DNA of 64,000 bases, from assembly GCF_003719825.1 (NCBI RefSeq), contig NZ_RIBS01000005.1, positions 1 through 64,000 of the forward strand. Reading direction: 5' to 3'. This document shows, in pieces, positions 25,671-34,800 of the stretch; position 1 is the first letter of the stretch, and every line of letters begins with the position of its first letter. The position numbers and the translations under genes were made by a program. The stretch comes from Montanilutibacter psychrotolerans (GTDB lineage: Bacteria; Pseudomonadota; Gammaproteobacteria; Xanthomonadales; Xanthomonadaceae). The notes beneath the pieces are model-generated. The model was given only the letters and a program-made list of their open reading frames with translations, was not told the origin of the DNA and did not search any database.

Positions 25671-25958
25671 GGTGCACCTCCAGGCGCCGAGCGTACGTCG
25701 CGGCACGTGAGGTCCCGGGTAAGGGAACCCGGTGCAGCGGCTGCGCCGCACGGGAATTGCTGACCGCGTGTTCGTCCAGCGGCGGGGCGGCTCCCCATTT
25801 GGCGCGGCGTCTCGTGGCGGCTGGCAGGGAGTGCAGGGTGGCGCCGCCTCCGATCGGGTGCCCGCCGATGTGCTGGCCGCCCCCTCCGCACAGGTGCTAC
25901 AACTCACTCGCCCAGCGGGGCTTCGCAACCACCCGGATCATCGACGCACGGAGGCGCC

Positions 25959-26633
25959 ATGTTGAACGCGGTCATCGACATCTCGCATCACAACCAGATT
26001 TCCAGTTTCGACACGGTGCGGCAGGCCGGGATACTGGGCGTGATCCACAAGGCCACCCAGGGATCGGCGTACGTGGATCCCACCTTTGCCGACAACCGCA
26101 AGCGCATCCAGGACGCGGGGTTGTTGTTCGGTGCGTACCATTTCGGCACGGCGGGCGATGCGGACGCGCAGGCCGAGCGCCTGCTGGCGGTCGCGGGAAC
26201 GGACGCGCTGCTGGTGCTCGACTTCGAATCGAACCCGCAGGGCGGGAGCATGACGCTCGACGAGGCCGAGCAGTTCGTCCACCACATCTATCACGCCACC
26301 GGTCGCTATCCGGGTCTGTATTCGGGTTCGACGATCAAGCAGGCGCTGTCCACGGCAGGCATCACCGGCCCGTCGCAGACCGAGTTGTCCAAGTGCTGGT
26401 TGTGGCTGGCCCAGTACGCGGCCACGCCGCTGATCCCGAAGGCGTGGTCGACCTGGACCCTCTGGCAATACACCGACGGCGCCGCCGGCAATGGCCCCTA
26501 CGAGGTCTCCGGCGTGGGTCGCTGCGACCGCGATCAGTTCAACGGCACGGCCGACCAGCTGCAGGCGTTCTGGCGAGCCGGCACTGCTGCTTCGAGCAAC
26601 GTGCCCACGCAGCAGCAACCGGCAATGGCGTAA
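25959..26633 (+). CDS. GH25-family lysozyme (muramidase), no signal peptide
   Basis: A 224-residue protein; GGAGG lies 6 nt before the ATG. It begins AVIDISHHNQ (catalytic-side Asp7) and has the second acidic pair in LLVLDFESN, with the barrel motifs GVIHKATQG, FGAYHFGT and YPGLYSGS of GH25 enzymes, which cut the MurNAc-GlcNAc bond of peptidoglycan. There is no Sec signal or membrane segment, so it would need lysis, a holin or a specialised secretion route to reach peptidoglycan. No holin or immunity gene is adjacent; the repeat array follows directly. Confidence 0.85.
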   Translation: MLNAVIDISHHNQISSFDTVRQAGILGVIHKATQGSAYVDPTFADNRKRIQDAGLLFGAYHFGTAGDADAQAERLLAVAGTDALLVLDFESNPQGGSMTLDEAEQFVHHIYHATGRYPGLYSGSTIKQALSTAGITGPSQTELSKCWLWLAQYAATPLIPKAWSTWTLWQYTDGAAGNGPYEVSGVGRCDRDQFNGTADQLQAFWRAGTAASSNVPTQQQPAMA

Positions 26634-26642
26634 TCCAGTTGC

Positions 26643-27815
26643 GTAGGGTGGGCCCAGGCCCACCACGCGCGAATACGCCCAGCCCCACCACCGCGAATGC
26701 CGCATCGCCGTAGGGTGGGCCCAGGCCCACCTCCGAGAATGCTGCATTGCCGTAGGGTGGGCCCAGGCCCACCGCGCGCGAATGCCGCGTCGCCGGCCGA
26801 ACGCGCCCACGCGAGCCTTGTCCTCGTGGCATGTTCGGAGCTTCGTGATGGTGGGCTTGAGCCCACCCGACATCTGCATTGCCGTAGGGTGGGCCCCGGC
26901 CCACCGCCGCGAATGCCGCGTCGCCGACCGAACGCGCCCACGCGAGCCTCGTCCTCGTGGCATGTTCGGAGCTTCGTGATGGTGGGCTTGAGCCCATGCA
27001 TTGCCGTAGGGTGGGCCCAGGCCCACCGCCGCGAATGCCGCATCGACGGCACGCCCCACACCCCACGCCAGTCCAGCCCTTGTGGCAACGTGGTGGTGGG
27101 CTTGAGCCCACCCTACGTCTCATCGGCGTTTCGTGATGGTGGGCTTGAGCCCACCCTACGTCTCTTGAGCCCACCCGACATCTGCATTGCCGTAGGGTGG
27201 GCCCAGGCCCACCGCGCGCGAATGCCGCATCGCCGGCCGAACGCGCCCACGCGAGCCTTGTCCTCGTGGCATGTACGGAGCTTCGTGATGGTGGGCTTGA
27301 GCCCACCCTACGTCTCTTGAGCCCACCCGACATCTGCATTGCCGTAGGGTGGGCCCAGGCCCACCGCCGCGAATGCCGCATCGCCGACCGAACGCGCCCA
27401 CGCGAGCCTCGTCCTCGTGGCATGTTCGGAGCTTCGTGATGGTGGGCTTGAGCCCATGCATTGCCGTAGGGTGGGCCCAGGCCCACCGCCGCGAATGCCG
27501 CATCGACGGCACGCCCCACACCCCACGCCAGTCCAGCCCTTGTGGCAACGTGGTGGTGGGCTTGAGCCCACCCTGCGTCTCATCGGCGTTTCGTGATGGT
27601 GGGCTTGAGCCCACCCTACGTCTCTTGAGCCCACCCGACATCTGCATTGCCGTAGGGTGGGCCCAGGCCCACCGCGCGCGAATGCCGCATCGCCGGCCGA
27701 ACGCGCCCACGCGAGCCTTGTCCTCGTGGCATGTGCGGAGTTTCGTGATGGTGGGCTTGAGCCCACCCTACGTCTCGCCGGAACGATGGTGGGCTGAGCC
27801 TACCCTGCGTCTTGG
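26643..27815. repeat. Array of GTAGGGTGGGC elements arranged in a 440/460-bp tandem unit
   Basis: Nine copies of GTAGGGTGGGCCCAGGCCCA (start 26643, 26710, 26752, 26884, 27006, 27192, 27344, 27466, 27652) alternate with inverted counterparts GGTGGGCTTGAGCCCACCC. Copies 3-5, 6-8 and 9 repeat in order: unit A 26752-27191 (440 bp), unit B 27192-27651 (460 bp) and a partial third copy from 27652. Blocks 460 bp apart differ at only a few positions. Open frames through it are repeat translations, not genes. Confidence 0.9.
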
Positions 27816-27818
27816 GTT

Positions 27819-28187
27819 CTAGCCGGGCACCACGTCGGCAAGTTGGTCCTGGTGTCGCTTGCCCCATTCCGCCAACGCCGTGAGCGCCGGGCCAAGGCTC
27901 TGTCCGAACGTGGTCAGCTCGTAGGCCGCGGTCTGCGATGCGGGTTGGGCGGTGCGATGGATCACGCCGTTTCGCTCCAACTGCCGTAGCTGCTGGCTGA
28001 GCACTTTGTGGGCGATCTGCGGAATCGCGGCTTCCAGTTCGCTGAAGCGCATTGCGCCGTCGCTCAACAGCCAGAGGATCAACGGCTTCCATTTGCCGCG
28101 AATGACCGAAAGGGTGATGTCGACCGGGCAGACATAGGCGGGCGATTCCGATCGCGGACGGTTCGCCGCGGGTGTTCGACGGCTCAA
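27819..28187 (-). CDS. HxlR-family transcriptional regulator
   Basis: A 122-residue winged-helix protein. It shows the conserved start CPVDITLSVIRGKWKPLILW with the early Cys often used for redox or aldehyde sensing, then RFSELEAAIPQIAHKVLSQQ and LRQLERNGVIHR. The TTG start is 9 nt behind GAGG. It is divergent from the exported cyclase-family gene, and a GTAAGC-N10-GCTTAC dyad lies between them. Its stop is at the edge of the repeat array. Confidence 0.88.
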   Translation of the reverse strand: MSRRTPAANRPRSESPAYVCPVDITLSVIRGKWKPLILWLLSDGAMRFSELEAAIPQIAHKVLSQQLRQLERNGVIHRTAQPASQTAAYELTTFGQSLGPALTALAEWGKRHQDQLADVVPG

Positions 28188-28217
28188 TTCAGGTTACCTC
28201 GCGGTGCGTATTTGTCG

Positions 28218-28239
28218 GTAAGCCACTCTGTTAGCTTAC
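28218..28239. promoter_or_regulatory. Inverted repeat between HxlR-type and cyclase genes
   Basis: GTAAGC (28218-28223) and GCTTAC (28234-28239) are perfect inverted arms 10 nt apart in the 159-bp divergent region. One helical turn between arms suits a dimeric winged-helix regulator such as the neighbouring HxlR protein. Confidence 0.5.
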
Positions 28240-28346
28240 GGCACGCGACGCATCCACCGTCATCGGATACGGGGACCATCGCACGGAGTCGGCGCGTCGC
28301 GTCGACGGCACCGCCAGGCACAACTGGCCAGGGATTGGAGAACGTT

Positions 28347-29744
28347 GTGATACCCGCCAAGAACCATCGCTTGCGATCAATCGGATTTGCACTGCTGTTG
28401 CTTTCCTCGCAACACCTCGCCCTCGCATCGGGCCCGGCCCGGGATGCGGCGTCCGCGCCCACCGTGTCGACCCAGAACATCGTTGACCTGACGCACACGT
28501 TGACGCCCGAGTTCCCCTACATCCCCGTTCCCGGCATCACGTTTCCGTTCAAGGCCACGCCCATCGCCACCATCCCGACAATGGGCGTGGCGGCAAACAA
28601 GTGGGAAATTCATGAGCACCTGGGCACGCAGATCGACGCCCCGTCGCACTTCGTCGACGGTGGAACGCCACTCGACCAGATGCCGGTGCGCAATTTCATC
28701 GCGCCGCTCGCCGTCATCGACATCCGGGACCGCGCCCGTCGCGATGCGGATGCCAGCGTGACGGTCGACGACATCCTGGCCTGGGAGGCGAAGTACGGGC
28801 GGCTGCCGGCTGGCGCGGCGGTGTTCATGTACTCCGGCTGGGAGGAAAGAATTCACGACGCCGCGGCCTTCATCAACGCCGAAGGCCCCACCGCGGCGGG
28901 CGAGTTGGAGCCCACCATGCACTTTCCGGGGTTCTCGCCGGAGGCCACCGCCTTCCTGGCGAGCGAGCGCGACGTGGTCGGCATCGGCGTCGACACGCTG
29001 TCGCTCGACCCGGGCAAGGACAAGCAGTACCGCGCGCACAAGAGCTGGCTGGCCGCGGGCAAGTGGGGCGTCGAATGCGTTGCCAACCTGGGCAAGGTGC
29101 CGGCCTCCGGCGCGACGGTCTTCGTCGGCGCGACCAAGGTGGGCGGGGCAACCGGCGGGCCCGTCCGGCTGATTGCGACGTTTCCTTCCGCCGCGCAGTC
29201 CGCCATCGCGCCGACGCTGACCGCCGACCGACTGGTGGGCAACTGGAAGAGTCCGGCGCCGGAAAGCGCGGGGCCCGGAGCGTTCACCACGCGCGAGTTT
29301 CAGTTCAGCCGTGATCGCTGGCGCGTGGAGGCGCGGTTCTACGGCGATCAGGCCGCGCGCACGCCGCTGTTCGCGTTCGTTGCCGAAGGACCGTACGCGT
29401 TGCAGGACACGTCATCGCAGGTTGAAGGTGCCAACGACGCGGTCTTCTCGTTCGACCGGAAGACATTGACCCTGCTGACGTCCGATCCGGCGACGCTGCG
29501 CCGCTTCGGCTTCGATGGTTGCGGGTTGAAGGAAGGAACGCCCACGGACATCTCCGCCAACGGCTGTTCGTTCTTCGCACCGATCGCCCACTGCCAACAG
29601 GAGCACGATCTGGTCCAGCTGGAAGGCGACGACCTGCGCCTGGGCATGCGCCCGGCCGATCGCAACATGTGCGCGCCCGCCAAACGACCCAAGGCACTGG
29701 GGGCGCCGCTGGTGAGGCTGGCCGGGACCGGCGAACCCTCCTGA
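28347..29744 (+). CDS. Exported cyclase/kynurenine-formamidase-family hydrolase with extra C-terminal domain
   Basis: A 465-residue protein from GTG with GGAG 6 nt upstream; signal peptide to about residue 27. Residues 35-285 are a cyclase domain (PF04199 type). The metal motif reads HEHLGTQIDAPSHF, with Gln in place of the more common His of HxGTHxD, as in some cyclase subfamilies. The enzyme should hydrolyse an amide, lactone or cyclic ester in the periplasm. The last 160 residues (from LVGNWKSP, with REFQFSRDRWRVEARFYGD) look like a lipocalin/APCDD1-type beta domain; that match is inference. Divergent from an HxlR regulator. Confidence 0.75.
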   Translation: MIPAKNHRLRSIGFALLLLSSQHLALASGPARDAASAPTVSTQNIVDLTHTLTPEFPYIPVPGITFPFKATPIATIPTMGVAANKWEIHEHLGTQIDAPSHFVDGGTPLDQMPVRNFIAPLAVIDIRDRARRDADASVTVDDILAWEAKYGRLPAGAAVFMYSGWEERIHDAAAFINAEGPTAAGELEPTMHFPGFSPEATAFLASERDVVGIGVDTLSLDPGKDKQYRAHKSWLAAGKWGVECVANLGKVPASGATVFVGATKVGGATGGPVRLIATFPSAAQSAIAPTLTADRLVGNWKSPAPESAGPGAFTTREFQFSRDRWRVEARFYGDQAARTPLFAFVAEGPYALQDTSSQVEGANDAVFSFDRKTLTLLTSDPATLRRFGFDGCGLKEGTPTDISANGCSFFAPIAHCQQEHDLVQLEGDDLRLGMRPADRNMCAPAKRPKALGAPLVRLAGTGEPS

Positions 29745-29831
29745 CGACGTGACCTGAGAGCGGCACGAATCGGAAGGTGGGCCCCGTCCCACCTTTGGTT
29801 GCCGCTGGCATCCACGGAAGGCGCGATTGCT

Positions 29832-29901
29832 GATCACCGATCACCGATCACCGATCACCGATCACCGATCACCGATCACCAATCACGTATCGCGAGTCGC
29901 G
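29832..29901. repeat. Heptanucleotide tandem repeat
   Basis: Seven perfect copies of GATCACC (29832-29880) followed by degenerate heptamers (AATCACG, TATCGCG, AGTCGCG). A simple repeat in non-coding DNA after the cyclase gene, near another copy of the GGTGGGCC-type element at about 29775. Confidence 0.9.
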
Positions 29902-29999
29902 AGTCGTACTTCGCGGATCGCGCAACGACCGGAATGTCGGAAGGCACGGCCGGGGCCTGCCTGTCTCCGCCGAGGCAGGCCCACCGCGTGCTCCCGGTC

Positions 30000-30230
30000 T
30001 TACCGGTCGCCTTCCTTCTTCATTCCCTTCAGCAGCGCCACGATCGCCATGGCGTGGCCGTGGCCCAGTTCGAAGTCCTGCTTGAGCCAGGCCACGATGT
30101 CGCCCGCCTTGATGCCCGGCAGCAGGCCCTTGGCGTTGGCGTAGCCCTTGCTGGCGGCGAGCGTGCGGAAGTCGGCCGGGGTCTTGCCGGTCTTGGTCTG
30201 GATGTTGTCGAGGTAGGCCTGGAAGGACAT
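30000..30230 (-). CDS. DUF4287-domain small protein
   Basis: A 76-residue protein opening MSFQAYLDNIQTKTGKTPAD, with KAGDIVAWLKQDFELGHGHA in the second half. This is the conserved DUF4287 unit, often found alone or fused to a DUF5655-type domain; biochemical role unknown. All helical, cytoplasmic. Confidence 0.85.
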   Translation of the reverse strand: MSFQAYLDNIQTKTGKTPADFRTLAASKGYANAKGLLPGIKAGDIVAWLKQDFELGHGHAMAIVALLKGMKKEGDR

Positions 30231-30604
30231 GGGTGTGACTCCGTGAAAGGGTGGGAGAGCGTCGCGCCGTGTGGTTTTTTCGGCGCTCTTGATGGGTATG
30301 ACGAACGAGTACAGCGCGGATCGACACGGCGTGTTGCGGGCGCTGACATTCGCCTGCAAGCAGCGGCGATCGCCAACTCCCGTTGGTGGCAACCCGTGAT
30401 CGCAGCCGCCGCCAATAAAACGACCCTGCACCGGTCGCGGTCGCGACATGCGCCGCAGCCGATGGCTCGCCTCGGCGCGCTCCACCGGTCGCACCGGGGC
30501 GAAACTCCCAATGACCTACAGCACACTCGCGGTACCCGGGGCGCTGCGACCATCGATGCACGCGGCACTGACGCCTCGTCTGGGGGCGCGATGGAGACAT
30601 CGCA
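30231..30604. other. Divergent intergenic region, no gene seen
   Basis: 374 nt between the DUF4287 and CPBP genes. The frame in phase with the DUF4287 gene stays open upstream but shows no family content or ribosome site. Nothing else supported. Confidence 0.4.
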
Positions 30605-31549
30605 ATGGGGGCAATCGTGAAGGCATTCCTGACCACACTCTTCTTCGACCGAGGTCACCACCGGCTTCGCAACGGATGGTGGGTGCTGATCTTCATCGCG
30701 TTCATTGCCGTCACCCGCGTGATTCATCGGCCCATCGTCGATGCGCTGAAGCAGCTGGACGCGCACGAGGCGTGGCGCGAACCCCTGCCGGTGCTGTGTG
30801 CATTGCTCGCCACCTGGGCCTGCGTGCGCCTGCGCCGGCAGTCGCTGGCGAGCGTCGGGTTCAAGCTCGACCGGCGATGGGTGAAGGAATTCGCCGGCGG
30901 CATCGTCATCGGCATGGCCACGTTGCTGACGGCCGCTGCGATGATCTGGGCCACGGGCAACGTGCGTTTCGAGCTGGACCCGCAGCGAAGCGTGGCCGCC
31001 ATGATGTACGGCGTGTACGTGTTCTTCTTCGCGGCCATGCTGGAAGAGATCCTGTTCCGCGGCTTCCTCTTCCAGCGCCTGCTCGACGGCATCGGCGCGT
31101 GGGGGACGCAGATCGCGCTGGCCGCCCTGTTTGCCGCTGCGCATTGGAGCAATCCGGGCATGGAAGGCGCCACGCGGGTGTGGGCCACCATCGACATCAG
31201 CCTGGCGGCCGTGTTCCTCGGGCTGGCCTACCTGCGAACGCGCAGCCTGGCGCTGCCCATTGGCCTGCACCTGGGTTGGAACTGGGCGCAGGGCCATCTG
31301 CTGGGCTTTGGCGTGAGCGGCTTCGATCACAACGGTTGGTTGCGACCGGTCTTCGACGGGCAGACCACCTGGCTGAGCGGCGGCGAGTTCGGTCCCGAAG
31401 CGAGTGTCTTTGGCGTGCTGACGGACCTGATCCTGATTGGCCTGCTCTGGAAGTGGCGTGGCTCCGCCACCGCGCCGGTCGCCGCGCTTGAACGGGACGC
31501 CGGATCGGTGCCAGCCCTGCAGGGGGCCGACAGGCGCGCGACGGGCTGA
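30605..31549 (+). CDS. CPBP-family intramembrane metalloprotease
   Basis: A 314-residue polytopic protein; GGAG 8 nt upstream of the ATG. The Abi/CPBP signature is complete: Glu147-Glu148-x3-Arg152 (EEILFRG), His180 in FAAAHW and HLGWNW in the next helix. These relatives of Rce1 cleave near membranes or serve in bacteriocin self-protection; the substrate is unknown here. No peptide-bacteriocin gene lies next to it. Confidence 0.85.
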   Translation: MGAIVKAFLTTLFFDRGHHRLRNGWWVLIFIAFIAVTRVIHRPIVDALKQLDAHEAWREPLPVLCALLATWACVRLRRQSLASVGFKLDRRWVKEFAGGIVIGMATLLTAAAMIWATGNVRFELDPQRSVAAMMYGVYVFFFAAMLEEILFRGFLFQRLLDGIGAWGTQIALAALFAAAHWSNPGMEGATRVWATIDISLAAVFLGLAYLRTRSLALPIGLHLGWNWAQGHLLGFGVSGFDHNGWLRPVFDGQTTWLSGGEFGPEASVFGVLTDLILIGLLWKWRGSATAPVAALERDAGSVPALQGADRRATG

Positions 31550-31608
31550 TCCAAGGCACGCGCGCGTTGGACGGACCGCCGGCGGCGCCGTGTCGCGCCG
31601 TGCATATC

Positions 31609-31624
31609 CCCCAGCCGATTGGGG
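31609..31624. promoter_or_regulatory. CCCCA-N6-TGGGG dyad before the thioesterase gene
   Basis: A 5-bp inverted repeat 53 nt before the thioesterase start, followed by TTTACT. It could be a regulator site or a small terminator for the CPBP gene; the two cannot be told apart by eye. Confidence 0.3.
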
Positions 31625-31677
31625 TTTACTAGGGAGGTAGGGCCCGAGGCAATCCGCCGCGCACCAGGAGGCATCCC

Positions 31678-32130
31678 GTGTACACCAAGACCCTCTATGC
31701 CGGCTGGGGCGACATGGACTTCAACTCGCACATGCGCAACACCGCCTACCTGGACAAGGCCGCGGACGTGCGACAGATGTTCCTGATCGAACACGGATTT
31801 CCCATGGAGGCCTTCGTCCGGCTGCGCATCGGCCCCGTCGTCAGGAAGGACGAAGTCGAGTACTTCAAGGAGGTCGGGTTGCAGGAACCGATCACGGTGA
31901 CCTATGCCCTGGCGGGGCACGCGGAAGACGGGAGCCGCTTCCTGCTCCGACACGAGATCTTCCGCCTCGATGGCAACCTCAGCGCGCGCGTCACCAGCGC
32001 CGGGGGATGGCTGGACTTGAACGAGCGCAGGCTCATCGCGCCACCGCCAGCGCTGCTGTCGGCCATGAACTCGCTCGAGCGCACCGATGATTTCGTCGTC
32101 CTGCCGTCCAGCGTGAAGCCGCGCGGCTGA
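31678..32130 (+). CDS. Hotdog-fold acyl-CoA thioesterase family protein
   Basis: A 150-residue protein from GTG with AGGAGG 6 nt upstream. It begins TLYAGWGDMDFNSHMRNTAY, the 4-hydroxybenzoyl-CoA thioesterase pattern in which the Asp in GDMD is the catalytic position, and continues with the beta-hotdog strands. Cytoplasmic; likely hydrolyses an acyl-CoA or acyl-ACP. Confidence 0.82.
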   Translation: MYTKTLYAGWGDMDFNSHMRNTAYLDKAADVRQMFLIEHGFPMEAFVRLRIGPVVRKDEVEYFKEVGLQEPITVTYALAGHAEDGSRFLLRHEIFRLDGNLSARVTSAGGWLDLNERRLIAPPPALLSAMNSLERTDDFVVLPSSVKPRG

Positions 32131-32172
32131 CGCGGCGCGCACGCGTGCGCCGGGACGCGATGACCACCGCCG

Positions 32173-33183
32173 CTACTTGATGCCCACCACCATCGAGTCC
32201 GGTCCCTGCAGGTGCTCCACGCGTGTTTCGGCGAAGCCCGCCTCGCGCATCCACCCGGTGCAGTCCGCGCCGGTGTAGTCGAAGCCGCCTGGTGTCTCGA
32301 TCAGCATGTTCAGGCTCATCAGCAAGCCGAAGGCGTTCTCCCGGCGTTCGTCGTCGATCAGCGATTCGTAGACGATCAGCGCGCCGCCCGGGGCCAGGGC
32401 CTCGTAGGCCTTGGCGAGCAGGCGACGTTTTTCGGCCAGATCCCAGTCGTGAAGGATGTGCCCCATGATCAGCACGTCGGCGCTGGGGATCGGGTCGTTG
32501 AAGAAGTCGCCTGGATGGAAGCGCAGGCGGCGGCCCAGTCCGTTCGCGGCGACGTACGCCTCGAACACCGGCCCCACCGGCGGCAGGTCGAATCCCCCGC
32601 CCGAAAGGTGCTCGTGCGCCAGGGCGATCTGCACCGGCACGGCACCTTGGGCGCATCCCACGTCGATGAAGGTCCGGTACTGGTGCCACGGGAATCGCGC
32701 CGCAATGGCCATCGCCGTGCCAAGACTGATGCCGGTCATCGCCTTGAGAAACCCCTCCAGTCGGCCGGGTTCGGCATAGAGCGTGGCGAAGAAATTCTCG
32801 CCCTGGGTGGCTTCGTTCTGCGGCTTGCCCGTCTGCAGTGCCTGCGTGAGCGAGCCCCAGAACGGGTACAGCCGCGTGTTGCACATCTCGAGCAGCCCGC
32901 CGACGTACGACGGTTTGTTGCGATCGAGAAACCGGTCGGTTTGCGGCGTGTTGCCGTACCGGTCGTCGTTTCGTTCGAGCATGCCCAATGCCACCAATGC
33001 GTCGAAGAAGTCGCGCGCACTTCGCGGGTGCACACCCAGCCGTTGCGACAGCGTCCGGCCGTCGAGCGGGCCGTTCGACAGTTCGGTGAACAGGCCAAGC
33101 TCGATCGCACTCAACAGGGTCTTGGAACCCCAGAAGCCGAGTCCCAGTTGCAGGATCCCATCGGGGGTGGGAGCGTCGTTCAT
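32173..33183 (-). CDS. O-methyltransferase (AdoMet, winged-helix N-terminal dimerisation type)
   Basis: A 336-residue protein; GGAG precedes the ATG. The first 100 residues are a winged-helix dimerisation domain ([20 protein letters not shown]). The AdoMet site is [16 protein letters not shown] with an acidic GGFDLPP, and the family's MGHILHDWD leads to the catalytic region, as in hydroxyneurosporene or acetylserotonin-type O-methyltransferases. These often methylate phenolic or enolic hydroxyls in secondary metabolites. It is isolated from recognisable biosynthetic genes. Confidence 0.83.
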   Translation of the reverse strand: MNDAPTPDGILQLGLGFWGSKTLLSAIELGLFTELSNGPLDGRTLSQRLGVHPRSARDFFDALVALGMLERNDDRYGNTPQTDRFLDRNKPSYVGGLLEMCNTRLYPFWGSLTQALQTGKPQNEATQGENFFATLYAEPGRLEGFLKAMTGISLGTAMAIAARFPWHQYRTFIDVGCAQGAVPVQIALAHEHLSGGGFDLPPVGPVFEAYVAANGLGRRLRFHPGDFFNDPIPSADVLIMGHILHDWDLAEKRRLLAKAYEALAPGGALIVYESLIDDERRENAFGLLMSLNMLIETPGGFDYTGADCTGWMREAGFAETRVEHLQGPDSMVVGIK

Positions 33184-33253
33184 CGTCGATCTCCAGGGGT
33201 GAAATCGTCCGGGCGGCCCAGGCGGGCGTGGTAAGGGCGCGTCGGGCCGTAGG

Positions 33254-33706
33254 TCACCGGCCCCGGGGTTGCGCGCATCGCCCGAAGCGCGCGGCCATGC
33301 CGGCCTTGCCGACGACGGCCTCGGCCTGCGGGACGTAACCGTCGAGTGGCACGTACATGCCCCGGCCGTCCTGGAAGACATACAGCGAGAAGTCATCGCC
33401 GATGAACTCCACCACGTACCCCTCGGGGATCGGGGAGGTGGGGGCGGAGCCGAAGCTGGTATACGAGTCCATGCGCACCGGCGTGTGCAGGCGGCGCGGG
33501 CCCTGGCTGACGACCAGCCCACTGGCGGCGATCTCCACCCTGGGCGCGGAGGCTTCCGCACACCGGGGGGAGTAGGTTCCGCCGTGCAGCGTCAGCGATT
33601 CGGGCCGCAGGTCCTGGGCGAGGGCAGGCGCCACAGGGACGGCCCCGATGACCGCGATCACCGCAGCCATCGGGAACGAGCGAAGGAGGGCAGGCCGTCG
33701 GCGCAT
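33254..33706 (-). CDS. Small exported protein, unknown family
   Basis: A 150-residue protein with a clear signal peptide (to about residue 31, APALAQ). The rest has short beta-type segments ([20 protein letters not shown]) and two cysteines. No family recognised. It lies 70 nt upstream of the methyltransferase gene on the same strand and may share its transcript. Confidence 0.65.
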   Translation of the reverse strand: MRRRPALLRSFPMAAVIAVIGAVPVAPALAQDLRPESLTLHGGTYSPRCAEASAPRVEIAASGLVVSQGPRRLHTPVRMDSYTSFGSAPTSPIPEGYVVEFIGDDFSLYVFQDGRGMYVPLDGYVPQAEAVVGKAGMAARFGRCAQPRGR

Positions 33707-33839
33707 GGGACTTTCCCGGACGGGGACACGTCACCTTCCAACGGCGTGCCCCGCGACCAGCGGCCCCGCGGCTGGACACGGGGCCTTCCTGTCAGCCGCG
33801 ATCACCCGGGCTGCGATGTCCGCTGGGGAGCCGAGGGAG

Positions 33840-34496
33840 TCAATCGCGGTCGGGTGCACCCAGGGGGAAGTAGCTGCGGAAGGGACGGGCTTCGTCCACG
33901 GCACGTGCGAAGGAGGGGCGAGCCAGCAACCGCGCACGGTAGGCGTGCACGTGGCGGAACGTGGTGTCGATGGGATGTGTCCAGTCAGCGTAGAACAGGA
34001 ACGGCGCGGCACCGCAGTCGGCGAGGCTGAAGTCGTCGCCCGCGGCCCAGGTGCGATCGGCCATGACGTTGTCGAGCCAGGCGTACGAGGTTTCCAGCAG
34101 CGTCCGTGCTTCGGCGACGCCGTGGGCGTCGCGCGCGGCCTCCGGCCGGAGGCGGTCGAAGACGATCCTCTGCTGCGGGGTGGATATGTAGTTGTCGAAG
34201 AAGCGGTCCATTGTCCGCACCTCCATCGCCTCCTTGGCGTCGGCGGGCAGCAGGCGCACCGGGCCCGGGTAGTGCAGGCCCAGGTACTCGACGATGCAAC
34301 TGGCCTCGATGACCGTGCGATCGCCATCGGCCAGCACCGGGAAGCGTCGGAGCGGCCACAGGGCGGCCAGTTCCGCCTGGGCAACCTTGTCTTCGAGCGA
34401 CTTGTACTCGAACGGCGTGGCGTTCTCGTAGAGGGCGACCAGCGCCTTCTGGCAGTAGGACGAAAAGGGGTGGGCATAGAGCTTGGGAAGCGTCAT
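33840..34496 (-). CDS. Glutathione S-transferase family protein
   Basis: A 218-residue protein with AAGGA 10 nt upstream. The thioredoxin-like N-domain begins KLYAHPFSSYCQKALVALYE, with Ser/Cys at the catalytic position, and has the cis-proline RRFPVL and the glutathione-contact VIEASCIVEYL. The C-domain is all-helical with WAAGDDFSLADC. Transcribed away from the beta-lytic protease gene. Substrate unknown. Confidence 0.88.
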   Translation of the reverse strand: MTLPKLYAHPFSSYCQKALVALYENATPFEYKSLEDKVAQAELAALWPLRRFPVLADGDRTVIEASCIVEYLGLHYPGPVRLLPADAKEAMEVRTMDRFFDNYISTPQQRIVFDRLRPEAARDAHGVAEARTLLETSYAWLDNVMADRTWAAGDDFSLADCGAAPFLFYADWTHPIDTTFRHVHAYRARLLARPSFARAVDEARPFRSYFPLGAPDRD

Positions 34497-34800
34497 ATCG
34501 GTGCTGTCCTTGGGGGTTGTTTCCACCACGACGAACCACGGGGAGCGAAATCGACACCCTCCGCCAGGAATGCGACCGCCCGCGCAGTTCCGTCGAATAT
34601 GCCGTATCGCTATTTGGAATTTGTCGTGCCTGTCTCGTTTCATGGGGTGAAGGCGCGCTGCGAGGGCGCGCCGGAAGCTTAGAGTCCGGGTATCGGCACC
34701 CATCGGGGCGGCGGGTGCGGACGGGGAGGAACTGCGTGCCTCGATGTCGGATCCGCTGACGCGGGCCGACATGCTGCCTCTACTCGACGAGGGCAATGCC
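34497..34800. other. Divergent promoter region, GST / beta-lytic protease
   Basis: 304 nt without a supported gene. An in-frame ATG at 34744 could extend the protease but would put 19 hydrophilic residues before the signal peptide. No clear hexamer pair seen. Confidence 0.4.

Noticed and set aside
26539-27766. Several open frames with GLGPPYGN / VGWAQAHH repeats, looking like repeat proteins
   Set aside because: They are translations of the REP-like DNA array on both strands and vary with copy number; no start sites or family content.
26643-27815. CRISPR array
   Set aside because: Repeats are much longer and unevenly spaced, with no unique spacers of constant length and no cas genes.
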